Part shown: in pieces, positions 1 to 9,409 of the stretch
Numbering within the stretch: the first letter of the stretch is position 1
Layout: each line of letters starts with the position of its first letter
From: Rhodanobacteraceae bacterium
GTDB taxonomy: Bacteria > Pseudomonadota > Gammaproteobacteria > Xanthomonadales > Ahniellaceae
Direction of reading: 5' to 3'
Assembly (NCBI GenBank): GCA_016708465.1
Contig: JADJFT010000004.1
Location: 372,001-436,000, forward strand
DNA: 64,000 bases
Position numbers and translations under genes: made by a program
Notes under the pieces: model-generated
What the model was told of the DNA's origin: nothing
Seen by the model: the letters and a program-made list of their open reading frames with translations, nothing else
Database searches by the model: none

Positions 1-639
1 GGATTGGCGTGGACTCAGGTAGGCGGCGATCTGCTCAGCATTGAGGCCACCACCTTGTCAGGCAAGGGTAAATTGATCCACACCGGACAGCTCGGCGATG
101 TGATGCAAGAGTCGATCCAGGCGGCCTTGTCGGTGGTGCGCGCGCGCGCCGAACGTTTCGGCATCGACGCCGACTTCCACCAGAAGTCCGACATCCATAT
201 CCATGTTCCTGAGGGTGCAACTCCGAAAGATGGGCCGAGTGCCGGCATCGCGATGTGTACGGCGTTGGTGTCAGCACTGACCAAGGTGCCGGTGCGTTCT
301 GATCTTGCGATGACCGGCGAGATCACGCTGCGCGGACGGGTGCTACCAATCGGCGGATTGAAGGAGAAATTGTTGGCGGCACACCGCGGCGGCATCAAGA
401 CCGTGATCATTCCCGATGACAATCGCAAGGATCTTGTCGACATTCCTAAGAACATCACCGACGTCATCGAGATCCGACCGGTACGCTGGATTGATGAAGT
501 GCTTGATATTGCATTGGAACGTCCGCTTGTGGCGGTGCCGAAGCAAACGACCGAAGTGGTCACGGCGAGCGCAGATAGCGTGCCGGCTGCCAAGGGCGAA
601 GGTGAAGTCAAGAGCGATGGCACGCTGTTGAAACACTGA
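1..639 (+). CDS. lon: Lon protease, C-terminal fragment (cut by window edge)
   Basis: ATP-dependent serine protease that degrades misfolded and regulatory proteins in the cytoplasm. Only the last ~212 residues are present; the frame is open to the first base, so the ATPase half lies outside the window. The proteolytic domain shows the catalytic dyad of the Lon family: Ser in PKDGPSAGI (codon 238-240) and Lys in IGGLKEK about 41 residues later. The start of the visible part (GLAWTQVGGDLL) matches the conserved P-domain entry. The gene is followed by hupB in the order common in gammaproteobacteria (lon-hupB-ppiD). Identification is secure. Confidence 0.97.
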   Translation, partial: GLAWTQVGGDLLSIEATTLSGKGKLIHTGQLGDVMQESIQAALSVVRARAERFGIDADFHQKSDIHIHVPEGATPKDGPSAGIAMCTALVSALTKVPVRSDLAMTGEITLRGRVLPIGGLKEKLLAAHRGGIKTVIIPDDNRKDLVDIPKNITDVIEIRPVRWIDEVLDIALERPLVAVPKQTTEVVTASADSVPAAKGEGEVKSDGTLLKH

Positions 640-668
640 TGGAACGCGCATTTTTCCTTGTCATTTTG

Positions 669-697
669 TTGCGTGAGTAGAATTGGACTGGTATAAA
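669..697 (+). promoter_or_regulatory. Probable hupB promoter
   Basis: TTGCGT at 669-674, a 17-bp spacer and TATAAA at 692-697 form a sigma70-like promoter about 140 bp upstream of hupB. The -10 matches consensus at 5 of 6 positions. The -35 matches only its TTG. Confidence 0.5.
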
Positions 698-838
698 AGC
701 GCGCCCACGGCACGAGTACAGACGTGAACGAATCGTCGGACTCATGTGTGGTGGATCCGCTCCGATGCAGCATTTTTTAACTGCGCGCGACGGAACAATG
801 CCCAAGCCGATTACCCAGAAATCCTGAGGGAGTGACAC

Positions 839-1111
839 ATGAACAAAGCTGATATCATCAGTTCGATTGCAGACCACGCTGAATTGAGCAAGGCCGATTC
901 GGGCCGCGCGCTGGATGCCATGATTGAAGTGGTTAAGAAGGCGCTGAAGAAGGGCGACAGCGTGTCGCTCGTCGGCTTCGGCACTTTCGCCGTTCGCAAG
1001 CGCGCAGCGCGCACTGGTCGCAATCCGCGCACCGGCGCAACGATCAAGATCAAGGCATCGAAAATTCCGGCGTTCAAAGCTGGCAAAGCGCTAAAGGATG
1101 CAATAAACTAA
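839..1111 (+). CDS. hupB: DNA-binding protein HU-beta
   Basis: Small nucleoid protein of 90 residues, the usual HU length, which binds and bends DNA as a dimer. The N-terminal MNKADIISSIADHAELSKAD helices and the GFGTFAVRKRAARTGRNP arm region with the DNA-intercalating RNP segment are typical of the HU family. The ATG at 839 is preceded by a GAGGGAG ribosome-binding site. It sits between lon and ppiD as in E. coli and Xanthomonas. A sigma70-like promoter at 669-697 suggests it can be transcribed separately from lon. Confidence 0.97.
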   Translation: MNKADIISSIADHAELSKADSGRALDAMIEVVKKALKKGDSVSLVGFGTFAVRKRAARTGRNPRTGATIKIKASKIPAFKAGKALKDAIN

Positions 1112-1122
1112 CGCGCTTCGCT

Positions 1123-1197
1123 GGGTGCTTAGCTCAGCGGTAGAGCGTCGCCCTTACAAGGCGAGGGTCGGGGGTTCGAAACCCTCAGCACCCACCA
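1123..1197 (+). tRNA. tRNA-Val (anticodon TAC)
   Basis: A full cloverleaf can be folded: acceptor GGGTGCT/AGCACCC, D arm GCTC/GAGC, anticodon stem TCGCC/GGCGA with loop CTTACAA, and T arm with GGTTCGAAA. The anticodon TAC is at 1155-1157. CCA is encoded at 1195-1197. Confidence 0.96.
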
Positions 1198-1206
1198 GAA
1201 GAAAAC

Positions 1207-1283
1207 GGAGTGGTAGTTCAGTTGGTTAGAATACCGGCCTGTCACGCCGGGGGTCGCGGGTTCGAGCCCCGTCCACTCCGCCA
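1207..1283 (+). tRNA. tRNA-Asp (anticodon GTC)
   Basis: Acceptor GGAGTGG pairs with CCACTCC, the loop CTGTCAC carries anticodon GTC at 1241-1243, and the T loop is GGTTCGAGC. CCA is encoded at 1281-1283. It lies 9 bp after tRNA-Val, so both are probably one transcript. Confidence 0.96.
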
Positions 1284-1291
1284 ACTCCTGC

Positions 1292-1322
1292 AAGGGCGCC
1301 CATCGAGGCGCCTTTGTTTTTT
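1292..1322 (+). terminator. Rho-independent terminator after the tRNA pair
   Basis: AAGGGCGCC pairs with GGCGCCTTT (one G-T) around a 6-nt loop. It is followed by a single G and six T. It ends the tRNA transcript just before ppiD. Confidence 0.75.
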
Positions 1323-1361
1323 CCCGGGAAGCGCGATGACGCGCCGTATCGAGAGCATGCC

Positions 1362-3102
1362 ATGCTGCAGAGTATTCGCGAAAAGTCCGGTTCCAAAATT
1401 GCCTACCTCATCCTGTCCCTGTTGATGGCAGCCTTCATGTTTTTCGGCATCCAGGGATATTTTGTCGCCAGCGGCGACACCGGCGTAGCAAAAGTCGGCA
1501 AGGTGGAAATTTCCTCAAGCGACTATCGTCAGCGAATGAACGAACAGGTTCAACGCATGCGTACGATGATGGGCGATTCGTTCAACTCAGATTTTTTTAG
1601 CACGCCGCAGTACAAGCGCCAGGTCGTAGACCAGATCGTCGACGAAGAACTCATGACCCAGGCGGGTGCCGCCGCCGGTGTCGCGGTTTCCGATGCGCGT
1701 CTGCGCGACGAGATCGTGAAGCTCGACGCCTTCCAGATCGACGGCAAGTTCAATCCGAGCCAATACAGCGCGGTACTGCAATCCAACGGGTTGACGGTCG
1801 AGTCATTCGAACAGCGTATGCGCCGCGATCTTGCCGTGCGTGAGTTGCCGTCTCAGGTTGAGGCCACCGTCATGGTCACCGATACCGAAGTAGACGCCTT
1901 CGTGCGGTTGCGCGACCAAACTCGCAGCTTCCGCTATGCCACTTTGACGCCAGCCATCGTCATGGCCGACCAGGTCAGCGACGTCGATGCCAAGGACTAT
2001 TTCCAGAAACACGCGTCGAAGTTCACGACCAAAGAGCAAGCATCACTCGAATATGTCGAATTGAACGCAGCGACATTGATCGTGCCACCGGCTGACGAAG
2101 CGGCCCTGCGTGATCGTTATGAACAGCAGAAGTCATCACGCTACGGCAGTGGTGACCAACGACTGGTCTCGCACATTTTGGTCTCAGTCGCGCCTGGTGC
2201 TGACGCCAACGCACAGAAGGCGGCCCTGAAAAAAGCCGACGAGTTACTGGCGAAGATCCGCGGCGGTGCGAGTTTCGAGTCGGTCGCCCGCGAGGCGTCC
2301 GACGATGTCGGCTCGAAGGACAGCGGCGGCGATCTGGGCTGGATCGAGAAGACCGGCGCGTTCGAACCGTCGTTCGAAGACGCGTTGTTTGGACTTGCTG
2401 TAGGTGCGGTTTCAGACCCGGTGCGCACCGATCAGGGCTATCACCTGATCAACGTGCGTGAGTCGCGTGCAGCGAGCTTCCGTCCGTTCGAGGAAGTGCG
2501 CGCCGAACTGGAGTCCGAGTACGTCACCACTGAACGCGAGCATTTGTTTGGCGAGAAGTTCAACGACTTGGTTGAAGAAGCATTCGGCAGTCCAGGTTCG
2601 CTCGAGCCGACGGCAAAGGCACTGGAAGCGCAGGTTCAGAAGACCGAGTTGTTCGATCGTGATTTCGGTGGCGGTATCGCCGTATATCCGAAGGTACGTG
2701 AGGCCGCATTCTCAGATCCGGTGCTGACCGAGCGCAATAACAGTGAGGCCATCGAGATCGGTGAGAACCATGTCGTGGTTGTGCGGCTACTCGAACACAA
2801 GCCGGCGGCACCGCGCAAGTTTGAAGACGTGATCGCGGAAGTGAAGGCAATGCTCGCGTCGGAACCTGCCACGTCCTGCCGAAGGCAAGACCTCGCCGGC
2901 GTTGGTGCAAGAGAGCAATCAGCACTACGCGTTGATCGAACTGACAGCAGTGAAAGACGGTGATCCGAAGTCGCTCGATGAGGCGGCACGTTCCGCCGCT
3001 CGCGATAGCGTGAAGTCAAGCTTCGCATCGAGCGACAACATCGCGTTGCGTGATTCCTTGCGCAAGCGCGTGAATATCGTGATCCACGAAGACCGTCTCT
3101 GA
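1362..3102 (+). CDS. ppiD: Peptidyl-prolyl isomerase PpiD (frameshifted in this sequence)
   Basis: Inner-membrane-anchored periplasmic chaperone/isomerase that assists outer-membrane protein folding. I chose the ATG at 1362 because it directly precedes a short cytoplasmic tail and a membrane segment (residues ~13-34); an upstream TTG would lie in the tRNA terminator. A SurA_N-like region follows, then a parvulin rotamase domain at residues ~267-366 (RLVSHILV to YHLINVRE). The frame breaks between about 2865 and 2880: the original frame runs on to a stop at 2963, while the matching C-terminus (QESNQHYALIELTAVKDG to HEDRL) continues one frame over to 3102. One extra base explains it. Combined length ~580 aa is slightly short for the family. 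A terminator follows at 3126. Confidence 0.9.
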
Positions 3103-3125
3103 TTGGTTGCGGTAATTCAAACGTG

Positions 3126-3152
3126 AAAAAGGCGCCGAACGGCGCCTTTTTC
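3126..3152 (+). terminator. Bidirectional terminator between ppiD and fabI
   Basis: AAAAAGGCGCC, a 4-nt GAAC loop and GGCGCCTTTTT form a perfect hairpin with A/T flanks. It can serve ppiD (+) and fabI (-), which converge here. Confidence 0.85.
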
Positions 3153-3188
3153 ATTGGTTGCTGCTGTCGGTGAGCGATCAGATACCGG

Positions 3189-3959
3189 TCATACCGAGAT
3201 GTTGTAACCCGAGTCGACATAGGTGATTTCGCCGGTCACGCCGGTAGCGAGGTCTGAACAAAGGAACGCCGCGACATTGCCGACTTGCTCGATGGTGACA
3301 TTGCGGCGCATCGGCGCGGCCTCCTCGACGTGGTCAAGCATTTTGCGGAAGTTGCTGACACCGGCGGCTGCGAGCGTCCTGATCGGACCGGCCGAAATGC
3401 CGTTGACGCGTATACCCTCTGGACCGAGGCAACGTGCGAGGTAGCGCACGTTGGCTTCGAGTGAAGCCTTGGCCAGACCCATGACGTTGTAGTTCGCCAT
3501 CGCACGCATCGCACCTAGGTAACTCAGCGTGAGTACGGCACTGTCATGGCCACGCATCATCGGGCGCGCGGCCTTGGCCAATGCGGCAAGACTGTAGCTC
3601 GAGATATCGTGCGCGATGGTAAACGCCTCACGCGAGATGCTGTCGAGGAAATCGCCTTGGATAGCTTCTCGCGGCGCAAATCCAACCGAATGCACGAGGA
3701 CATCAAGTTGTCCCCAGTGCTTCCCGAGTGATTCGAACAATGCCGCGATTTCGGCATCGGAGGCGACAGCACAGGGCAGCACGATGTTCGAGCCGTATTC
3801 CTTTGCGGCATCTTCGACGCGCGACTTGAGGCGGTCGTTCTGGTAACTGAATGCGAGTTCGGCACCTTCGCGATGCATCGCTTCGGCGATGCCGGTGGCG
3901 ATTGAACGCTCGCTGGCGATGCCGACGATCAGTGCACGCTTGCCTTGCAGAAAACCCAT
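3189..3959 (-). CDS. fabI: Enoyl-[acyl-carrier-protein] reductase FabI
   Basis: NAD(P)H-dependent reductase of the last step of each fatty-acid elongation cycle. The 256 residues align end to end with E. coli FabI as I remember it: GVAS-type nucleotide-binding start (GKRALIVGIASERSIA), HSVGFAP, and the active-site Y147, Y157 and K164 in YLGAMRAMANYNVMGLAKAS. The positions associated with triclosan resistance in E. coli (Gly93, Met159, Phe203) have the sensitive residues here. It is on the minus strand, 95 bp downstream of mltD, and converges with ppiD. It is the third minus-strand gene after gloB and mltD. Confidence 0.97.
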   Translation of the reverse strand: MGFLQGKRALIVGIASERSIATGIAEAMHREGAELAFSYQNDRLKSRVEDAAKEYGSNIVLPCAVASDAEIAALFESLGKHWGQLDVLVHSVGFAPREAIQGDFLDSISREAFTIAHDISSYSLAALAKAARPMMRGHDSAVLTLSYLGAMRAMANYNVMGLAKASLEANVRYLARCLGPEGIRVNGISAGPIRTLAAAGVSNFRKMLDHVEEAAPMRRNVTIEQVGNVAAFLCSDLATGVTGEITYVDSGYNISV

Positions 3960-4054
3960 GGGACGCTCTCGAAACAGAACAACGGGCGCGCAGTTTAGCC
4001 GGGCGCTTTCGGCAGCGGCAACGATGCGCCGCCGTATTGAGTGTCATGGCGGTG

Positions 4055-5271
4055 TCAGGGAAGACGTAATTTCTGGCCGGGTCGGAGTATCGACTTCGTA
4101 GTCAGCCCATTTTTTTTCAGCAGGGCCGCGAGGAGAATGCGATGACGCCGCGCGATCTGCCATGCCGATTCGCCGCTGCGAACCACGTGGACACGATTGC
4201 GGTCGCTATGCGGCGTCACAGCGTTGCGTTCTATGGGCGTCGGTGTGGCCATTGCGATGGCAGCTGCACTGTCGTCGATTAAGGCGCGTGGCAGCAGAAT
4301 CTCGGCTCCGCCATCGACATAGCCGCGGCGCCAAGCCGGATTCCACTGCAACCATTGTGCGGTTGTCACACCCGCGAGCGCGGCGAGTTGCGACACATTC
4401 ATCGCGTGTGGCACCGAGACACGGGCGAGTTGCTGGCTGTGATCGAACGCTGGCAAAGTCAACGACACCGCATCCGGGCGCGCTACGACGCAGGCGAGCG
4501 AACGTAGTTTCACCAAGTGTTCGTGGGTGATCGGGCTGACTGCGAGATGCTCAGCCTGCATCGACTTGCCCGTCTTGCGCGCGCGTTCGAGCGCACCCTT
4601 GATCCGATATTCGCCGGCGTTGTACGCCATGGTGACCAGCGCCCAGTCATGATCGAAGACGTTGCCGAGATAGTCGAGGAGATCGAGTGCGGCACGCGTG
4701 GCAGCGACGAAATCGAGGCGACCGTCGTAGTCGTCGGCAATCTTTAGACCGCGCCATCGCGCTGTCGCTGGCATCAATTGCCAAGCGCCGGCAGGACGGT
4801 TGCCGCGTGCACGGAAGGCTTGATAGCGGCTCTCGACGAAGGGCAGCCAGACGTACTCCGAAGGCAGTCCCCGTCGTCCGAGTTCGTCCGCGACATAGCT
4901 GATCCAGGGCGCCGCATTTGCGAGGGCCTCGGCGTGACGTGTCGGCGACTGCGTGAAGATGCGTTGCCATCGACGCACCGCCGGCGCGGGATCATTGCAA
5001 TCGACAAACGCATGTCGCTCGACGATCGACTGCCACAAGGTCGGCGTCGTGATGGCAGTCGCCGCCGCGGTGTCGTCGGTATTCGGGCCAACGGTATCGT
5101 TGGCGGTTCCGATGCAGGCGCGGCCGGCGCTGCAGCAACGATTGCTTGCGCTGCTTCAGTCTCCGGGATGGCTGGTGGTGACTGATCGCGCACCGGCACC
5201 GTGCAGGCGGCGAGGAACAGCGTGAGTGAGCACGCGACGAGCCGGCAGATGGTCCGGTAGCGGTCAGACAT
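4055..5271 (-). CDS. mltD: MltD-type membrane-bound lytic transglycosylase (frameshifted)
   Basis: Cleaves peptidoglycan to anhydromuropeptides at the outer membrane. The ATG at 5271 starts a lipoprotein signal ending LFLAAC. The transglycosylase SLT domain (catalytic Glu in VWLPFVESRYQ, codon at 4832-4834, then GAWQLMPATA) and a C-terminal LysM repeat (VHVVRSGESAWQIA to LRPGQKLRLP) are in a different frame. The switch lies between about 5060 and 5125, in a low-complexity Ala/Thr/Pro linker, so one indel explains it. The start overlaps the end of gloB by 8 bp. The order mltD-gloB-yafS-rnhA-dnaQ is the same as in E. coli, which supports the symbol. Confidence 0.85.
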
Positions 5272-6046
5272 AAACATTCTTCCATTGTCGCAGTGCCGCG
5301 AAGACGTCCATCGCATCATGCAAGTCGTGGCCGCTCTCGCGGGATGCCGCTGCGCGCACGCTGTCTTCGTCACAGCGCAGGAACATATTGCTCGCGAACT
5401 CGTCGGCCAACACGAACGGCACACTGGGGCGACCATCGGATAAATCGTTCAGTCGCGCAAGAATTGCCGGGTTTTGTGGCTCGACGGCGGCAGCGAACGC
5501 GAGGTTGGCGCGGGTGTATTCATGCGCGCAAAACACGCGAGTATGGGCGGGCAGGGCGGCGATGCGCTGTAGCGATCCATGCAGATCGGAGTACTCGCCT
5601 TCGAACACGCGACCACATCCGGCACCGAACAAGGTATCGCCGACGAATATCGCATCAGCGACGAGAAAGGCGAGATGAGTGCGCGTATGCCCGGGAACGT
5701 GCCAGACGGCGATCGGCGGGAATCCGCTGACGGAAACGATGTCACCTTCGGCGCAGGCGTGGGTGACCATCGGAATACGCGCGTCAACCGGACCAAACAC
5801 CGGGCAGCGCGCGCGTGACGCCAGTGCGGCCGCACCGCCGATGTGGTCGGCGTGATGATGTGTGAGAAGGATGGCCACCAGCGTCAACCCGAGCTCTTGC
5901 AGCGCGCGATCAATGACATCGGCATCGCCTGGATCAACCGCAATCGCGGAATCCCCGGCCTGCAGCAGCCACAGATAGTTGCTGGCGAACGCGGCTAGCG
6001 TATGTGCGGTCAGACCGGTCATCGGGGTGGATGCAAGGATCGGCAT
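5264..6046 (-). CDS. gloB: Hydroxyacylglutathione hydrolase (glyoxalase II)
   Basis: Zn metallo-beta-lactamase-fold enzyme that hydrolyses S-D-lactoylglutathione to D-lactate and glutathione in methylglyoxal detoxification. The metal motif LTHHHADHIGG, the later HVPGHTRTH and GDTLFGAGCGRVFEG, and HEYTRANLAFA are all present. I chose the ATG at 6046 (MPILASTPMTGL) over one 15 codons upstream because family members begin just before the conserved AFASNYLWLL; the alternative would add an N-terminal tail. It overlaps mltD by 8 bp and is divergent from the methyltransferase. Confidence 0.94.
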   Translation of the reverse strand: MPILASTPMTGLTAHTLAAFASNYLWLLQAGDSAIAVDPGDADVIDRALQELGLTLVAILLTHHHADHIGGAAALASRARCPVFGPVDARIPMVTHACAEGDIVSVSGFPPIAVWHVPGHTRTHLAFLVADAIFVGDTLFGAGCGRVFEGEYSDLHGSLQRIAALPAHTRVFCAHEYTRANLAFAAAVEPQNPAILARLNDLSDGRPSVPFVLADEFASNMFLRCDEDSVRAAASRESGHDLHDAMDVFAALRQWKNVYV

Positions 6047-6115
6047 CAAATGCAATTCTTCCGGATGCAGGTCGGCTTGTATCACAATCACGGTTCCCCG
6101 ACTCCGAGCAGCGTC

Positions 6116-6793
6116 ATGCGTCAGCCCACCGAAACGCCGATCGACGAGCCGCCACGATGGTGGCCGCGATTGCTGAACGCGGAGCGGCGCGCGCTGGCAA
6201 GCACGCCGGCGACGGACGAGCGCGAAGTCTGGATCTCGTCATTGGCGGTGGCCAATGATGCAAGGACTACGGGTCTGCTCGACCTGTGTTCCGGTCAACG
6301 CCACTTCGATGGCGACCTGCGTGCTGAGTGCGGGTTGTGGCCGTTGCGTGACGACAGCGTAGACCGCGTCGTGCTGCAGCACGTGCTTGAAGTCGTTGAC
6401 GATGTCGATGCGCTGCTGGACGAGTCGTTGCGGGTACTAAAGCCGGAGCGCAATATCGCGATGATCGTCGTCGGCGCGTGGGGCTGGACGCGTTGTCGCT
6501 TGCAGTTCGGCGATAGTGGCGCGCCGGCACTGCGTATGCATTCGACACGCTTGTTGCTCGAAACGCTGGCCGCGAGGGGTGCGTCGATTTGCGCGTTTCA
6601 CGCATCGAGTTTGATGGCCGAATGCTGCGCGCGTCTGCGCGCCGGCAAGAAGTGGTCGAGCCTGTGCCTGATCGAGGCGCGCAAGCGTCGCGAATTGCCG
6701 AACGTACGTCAGTTGCGCGCCCGCCGCCGTGTTGTTGCGCCGACATCCGGCTGGATCGCCCGCCCGACCTCACGCAACGGACTGGCAGCATGA
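6116..6793 (+). CDS. SAM-dependent methyltransferase (YafS-like)
   Basis: A 225-residue class I methyltransferase-like protein of unknown substrate. Visible features are a loose SAM-binding region (GLLDLCSGQ) and the type-11 segment LWPLRDDSVDRVVLQHVLE followed by a LRVLKPE-like motif. The ATG at 6116 is preferred because upstream codons read into the gloB promoter region. Its position between gloB (divergent) and rnhA is that of E. coli yafS. Its stop overlaps the rnhA start (ATGA at 6790), which indicates translational coupling. Confidence 0.8.
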   Translation: MRQPTETPIDEPPRWWPRLLNAERRALASTPATDEREVWISSLAVANDARTTGLLDLCSGQRHFDGDLRAECGLWPLRDDSVDRVVLQHVLEVVDDVDALLDESLRVLKPERNIAMIVVGAWGWTRCRLQFGDSGAPALRMHSTRLLLETLAARGASICAFHASSLMAECCARLRAGKKWSSLCLIEARKRRELPNVRQLRARRRVVAPTSGWIARPTSRNGLAA

Positions 6794-7245
6794 GTAGTGA
6801 GCGGGTCGAGATCTTTACCGACGGCGCCTGTTCCGGTAATCCCGGGCCCGGCGGCTGGGCCGCGCTGCTGCGCTTTCGCGGCGCCGAGCGCTGGATGAAT
6901 GGGGCCGAGCCGGCGACCACTAACAACCGCATGGAATTGATCGCTGCGTTGCGTGCGCTGGAATCGTTGAAGAAACCGTGCGACGTCGACCTGACCACGG
7001 ATTCGCAGTACCTGAAGCACGGCGTTGAGCAGTGGATGGCGGGTTGGAAACGCAACGGCTGGCGTACCAGTGGACGCGAGCCGGTGAAGAATCGCGATCT
7101 CTGGGAGGCGCTAGATGCGGTGCTGGCCCAGCATCAGGTCCGATTTCATTGGGTGCGCGGCCATGATGGTCATGCCGAGAACGAGGCCGTCGATGCGCAT
7201 GCGCGTGCCGCAATCCGCGACTTGCTCAATTTGGAGGAACGCTGA
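6790..7245 (+). CDS. rnhA: Ribonuclease HI
   Basis: Degrades the RNA strand of RNA-DNA hybrids (Okazaki primers, R-loops). At 151 residues it has the normal length. The four acidic catalytic residues are visible: D11 (IFTDGACSG), E49 (NNRMELIAAL), D71 (TTDSQYLK) and D135 (NEAVDAHA), plus the WVRGHDGHAENE loop. It starts within the yafS stop and is followed directly by dnaQ, the conserved rnhA-dnaQ pair. Confidence 0.97.
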   Translation: MSSERVEIFTDGACSGNPGPGGWAALLRFRGAERWMNGAEPATTNNRMELIAALRALESLKKPCDVDLTTDSQYLKHGVEQWMAGWKRNGWRTSGREPVKNRDLWEALDAVLAQHQVRFHWVRGHDGHAENEAVDAHARAAIRDLLNLEER

Positions 7246-7953
7246 GTGCGTCAGATCATCCTCGATACCGAGACCACCGGCCTGGAGGTAGCACGTGGGC
7301 ATCGTGTGATCGAAATCGGTTGCGTCGAATTTTGCGAACGCCGGCCGAGCGGTCGCGTTTTCCATCGTTACCTGAACCCGCAGCGCGAGGTCGATCGTGG
7401 GGCGGCGGAAGTGCATGGCCTGACCAATGATTTTCTGGCCGACAAACCCTTGTTCGCACAAATCGCGGCCGATTTCATCGCGTTCATCGACGGCGCCGAA
7501 CTGATCATTCACAACGCTGCTTTCGACGTTGGCTTCCTCGACGCTGAGTTGGCGCGGCTTGGACCGGATGCCGGCCGCATCAATGATCGCTGTGCGGTGC
7601 TGGACACACTGAAATTGGCGCGTGAACGCTATCCCGGTCAACGTAATTCGTTGGATGCGCTGTGCAAGCGTCTCGCTGTCGACAATTCCGGACGTGATTT
7701 GCACGGCGCCTTGCTCGACGCGAATCTGCTCGCCGATGTCTATCTGGCGTTGACGGCGGGGCAGGGCGAGATGAGTTTCGCCGCACCCGTCGTGAGCGCA
7801 GCGACAGCGACGGAGCGACTCAGCGGCGCCAAATTGGGTTCTCTGCGTCTGTTGCGCGCCACTGCTGAGGAAATCGCAGTCCACGAGTCGCGCCTCGACG
7901 CGATCGCGAAGTCGGCGAAGAAGCCAGCGCTGTGGCGTGAATTACAATCCTGA
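7246..7953 (+). CDS. dnaQ: DNA polymerase III epsilon subunit (proofreading exonuclease)
   Basis: 3'-5' exonuclease of the replicative polymerase. The start is GTG at 7246, immediately after the rnhA TGA, with a GGAGG ribosome-binding site at 7233-7237. Exo I (LDTETTG), Exo II (IIHNAAFDVGFLD) and Exo III (HGALLDANLLADVYLAL) motifs are present. Length 235 aa is usual. The C-terminal ~45 residues are less conserved, as expected for the alpha-subunit-binding tail. Confidence 0.97.
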   Translation: MRQIILDTETTGLEVARGHRVIEIGCVEFCERRPSGRVFHRYLNPQREVDRGAAEVHGLTNDFLADKPLFAQIAADFIAFIDGAELIIHNAAFDVGFLDAELARLGPDAGRINDRCAVLDTLKLARERYPGQRNSLDALCKRLAVDNSGRDLHGALLDANLLADVYLALTAGQGEMSFAAPVVSAATATERLSGAKLGSLRLLRATAEEIAVHESRLDAIAKSAKKPALWRELQS

Positions 7954-8027
7954 GCGCGGGTGCTTGCGAAGCATCGGGCTACGGGTGGAAGATGCGTTGG
8001 TGCAAAACGGACATTGGGGAGAATTCC

Positions 8028-9335
8028 GTGAAGCAAGCATGGATCTTGGGCGCATCGTTATGCTTGGCCGTTGCCGGTGTGCAGGCGCAGTCGGTGAGCG
8101 AGGCAATCTCGTCGCATCTGCATCTCGGCGTTGCCAGTTGCGCGAATAGCGTTTGCCATGGTGCAACCGAGACGGCAACGAAGGCGTCGATCCAGATGAA
8201 CGAATTCGCTGTCTGGCAGGAATTTGACCCTCATGCCAAGTCGTATCAGACCCTGCTGAGCGCGGAGTCTAAGTCGATCGCCAAGAAGTTGGGTTTGGGC
8301 GCGGCCGAACAGGCCGGTGTCTGTCTCGACTGCCACGCCGATCACGTGCCCGCCGCGCAGCGCGGCGAAAAATTCCAGATCGAGGATGGCGTCGGCTGCG
8401 AGGCCTGCCATGGCGGCGCCGAGCCATGGATCGCGTCGCATGTCGAAGCCAGCCATGCCGAAAACCTCACTGCAGGCTTGTATCCGACCGAAGATCCAGT
8501 AAAGCGCTCGGCGCTGTGTCTGAGTTGTCATGCCGGTTCGCGTGATCGCATGATCACTCATCGCATCATGGGCGCGGGCCATCCGCGGCTGTCATTCGAA
8601 CTCGATACGTTTACTTGGCTGCATCCGCATTACACCGTCGATGACGATTACGAACAGCGCAAGGGTAACTACGATGGTGTGCGCGACTGGGGCGTCGGCC
8701 AGGCATCGGCGGCGATCAATGCGCTCGATATTCTGCTCGATCCGAAAGCCGGTTGGCACGGCATCTTTCCGGAACTCGTGTTGTTTGACTGCCATGCCTG
8801 CCATCGACCGATGTCCGGCAAGGCGTGGGGGCCGCGTCAGGGTACTGGCCTTGGTCCGGGCGTCGTGCGTTTGAACGATGCAAACTTGCTGATGTTTCGC
8901 CATGTGCTGGCGGCGGTTGATAGCAATGCTGCGAAGCAAGTGTTCGACGGCAGTCGCAAGCTGCACCAAGCCACGACAACGGATCGTGAGCAGACGCTGG
9001 CTGCTGCGCGCGCGCTGCGCGAGCGCTTGATGGTCCTGCGCGAGACGACCAAGGCGACGCAGTTTCCTGCCGAATCGCTCGGTGTGATTCTCGGCAGTCT
9101 GGTCGCTGATGCTGAGCGCGGCGAGTTCCGCGACTACGCCGCAGCAGAGCAGGCGGCGATGGCCGTGCAATCGGTGGTCGTTGCCTTCGAAGGTGCCGGC
9201 CTCCTTGACGAAGCGGCGACCAAGCGCATGCAGCAGCGTGTCGATGCGCTGTATGCGAGCATCGAAAAAGACGAGTCCTGGTCGATGCTGAAGTTCACCG
9301 AGGCGCTGCGTGCCGTGCGTGCCGCTGCACCCTGA
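8028..9335 (+). CDS. Secreted multihaem cytochrome c family protein
   Basis: Periplasmic electron-transfer protein of 435 residues. GTG at 8028 follows a GGGGAGAA ribosome-binding site and begins a clear Sec signal (VKQAWILGASLCLAVAGVQA). Five haem-attachment motifs can be read: an unusual CX4CH (CANSVCH), then four CXXCH (CLDCH, CEACH, CLSCH, CHACH). The first part resembles cytochrome c554-type domains. The C-terminal ~150 residues are helical with no haem motif. No redox partner gene lies beside it, so substrate and partner are unknown. Confidence 0.85.
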   Translation: MKQAWILGASLCLAVAGVQAQSVSEAISSHLHLGVASCANSVCHGATETATKASIQMNEFAVWQEFDPHAKSYQTLLSAESKSIAKKLGLGAAEQAGVCLDCHADHVPAAQRGEKFQIEDGVGCEACHGGAEPWIASHVEASHAENLTAGLYPTEDPVKRSALCLSCHAGSRDRMITHRIMGAGHPRLSFELDTFTWLHPHYTVDDDYEQRKGNYDGVRDWGVGQASAAINALDILLDPKAGWHGIFPELVLFDCHACHRPMSGKAWGPRQGTGLGPGVVRLNDANLLMFRHVLAAVDSNAAKQVFDGSRKLHQATTTDREQTLAAARALRERLMVLRETTKATQFPAESLGVILGSLVADAERGEFRDYAAAEQAAMAVQSVVVAFEGAGLLDEAATKRMQQRVDALYASIEKDESWSMLKFTEALRAVRAAAP

Positions 9336-9409
9336 GTGCATCTTTCCTGCCTGTGTCGACGCGCGCTTTGCTATCTTCGCGTGATGACTACGCGCGAACA
9401 TAGAAATCT

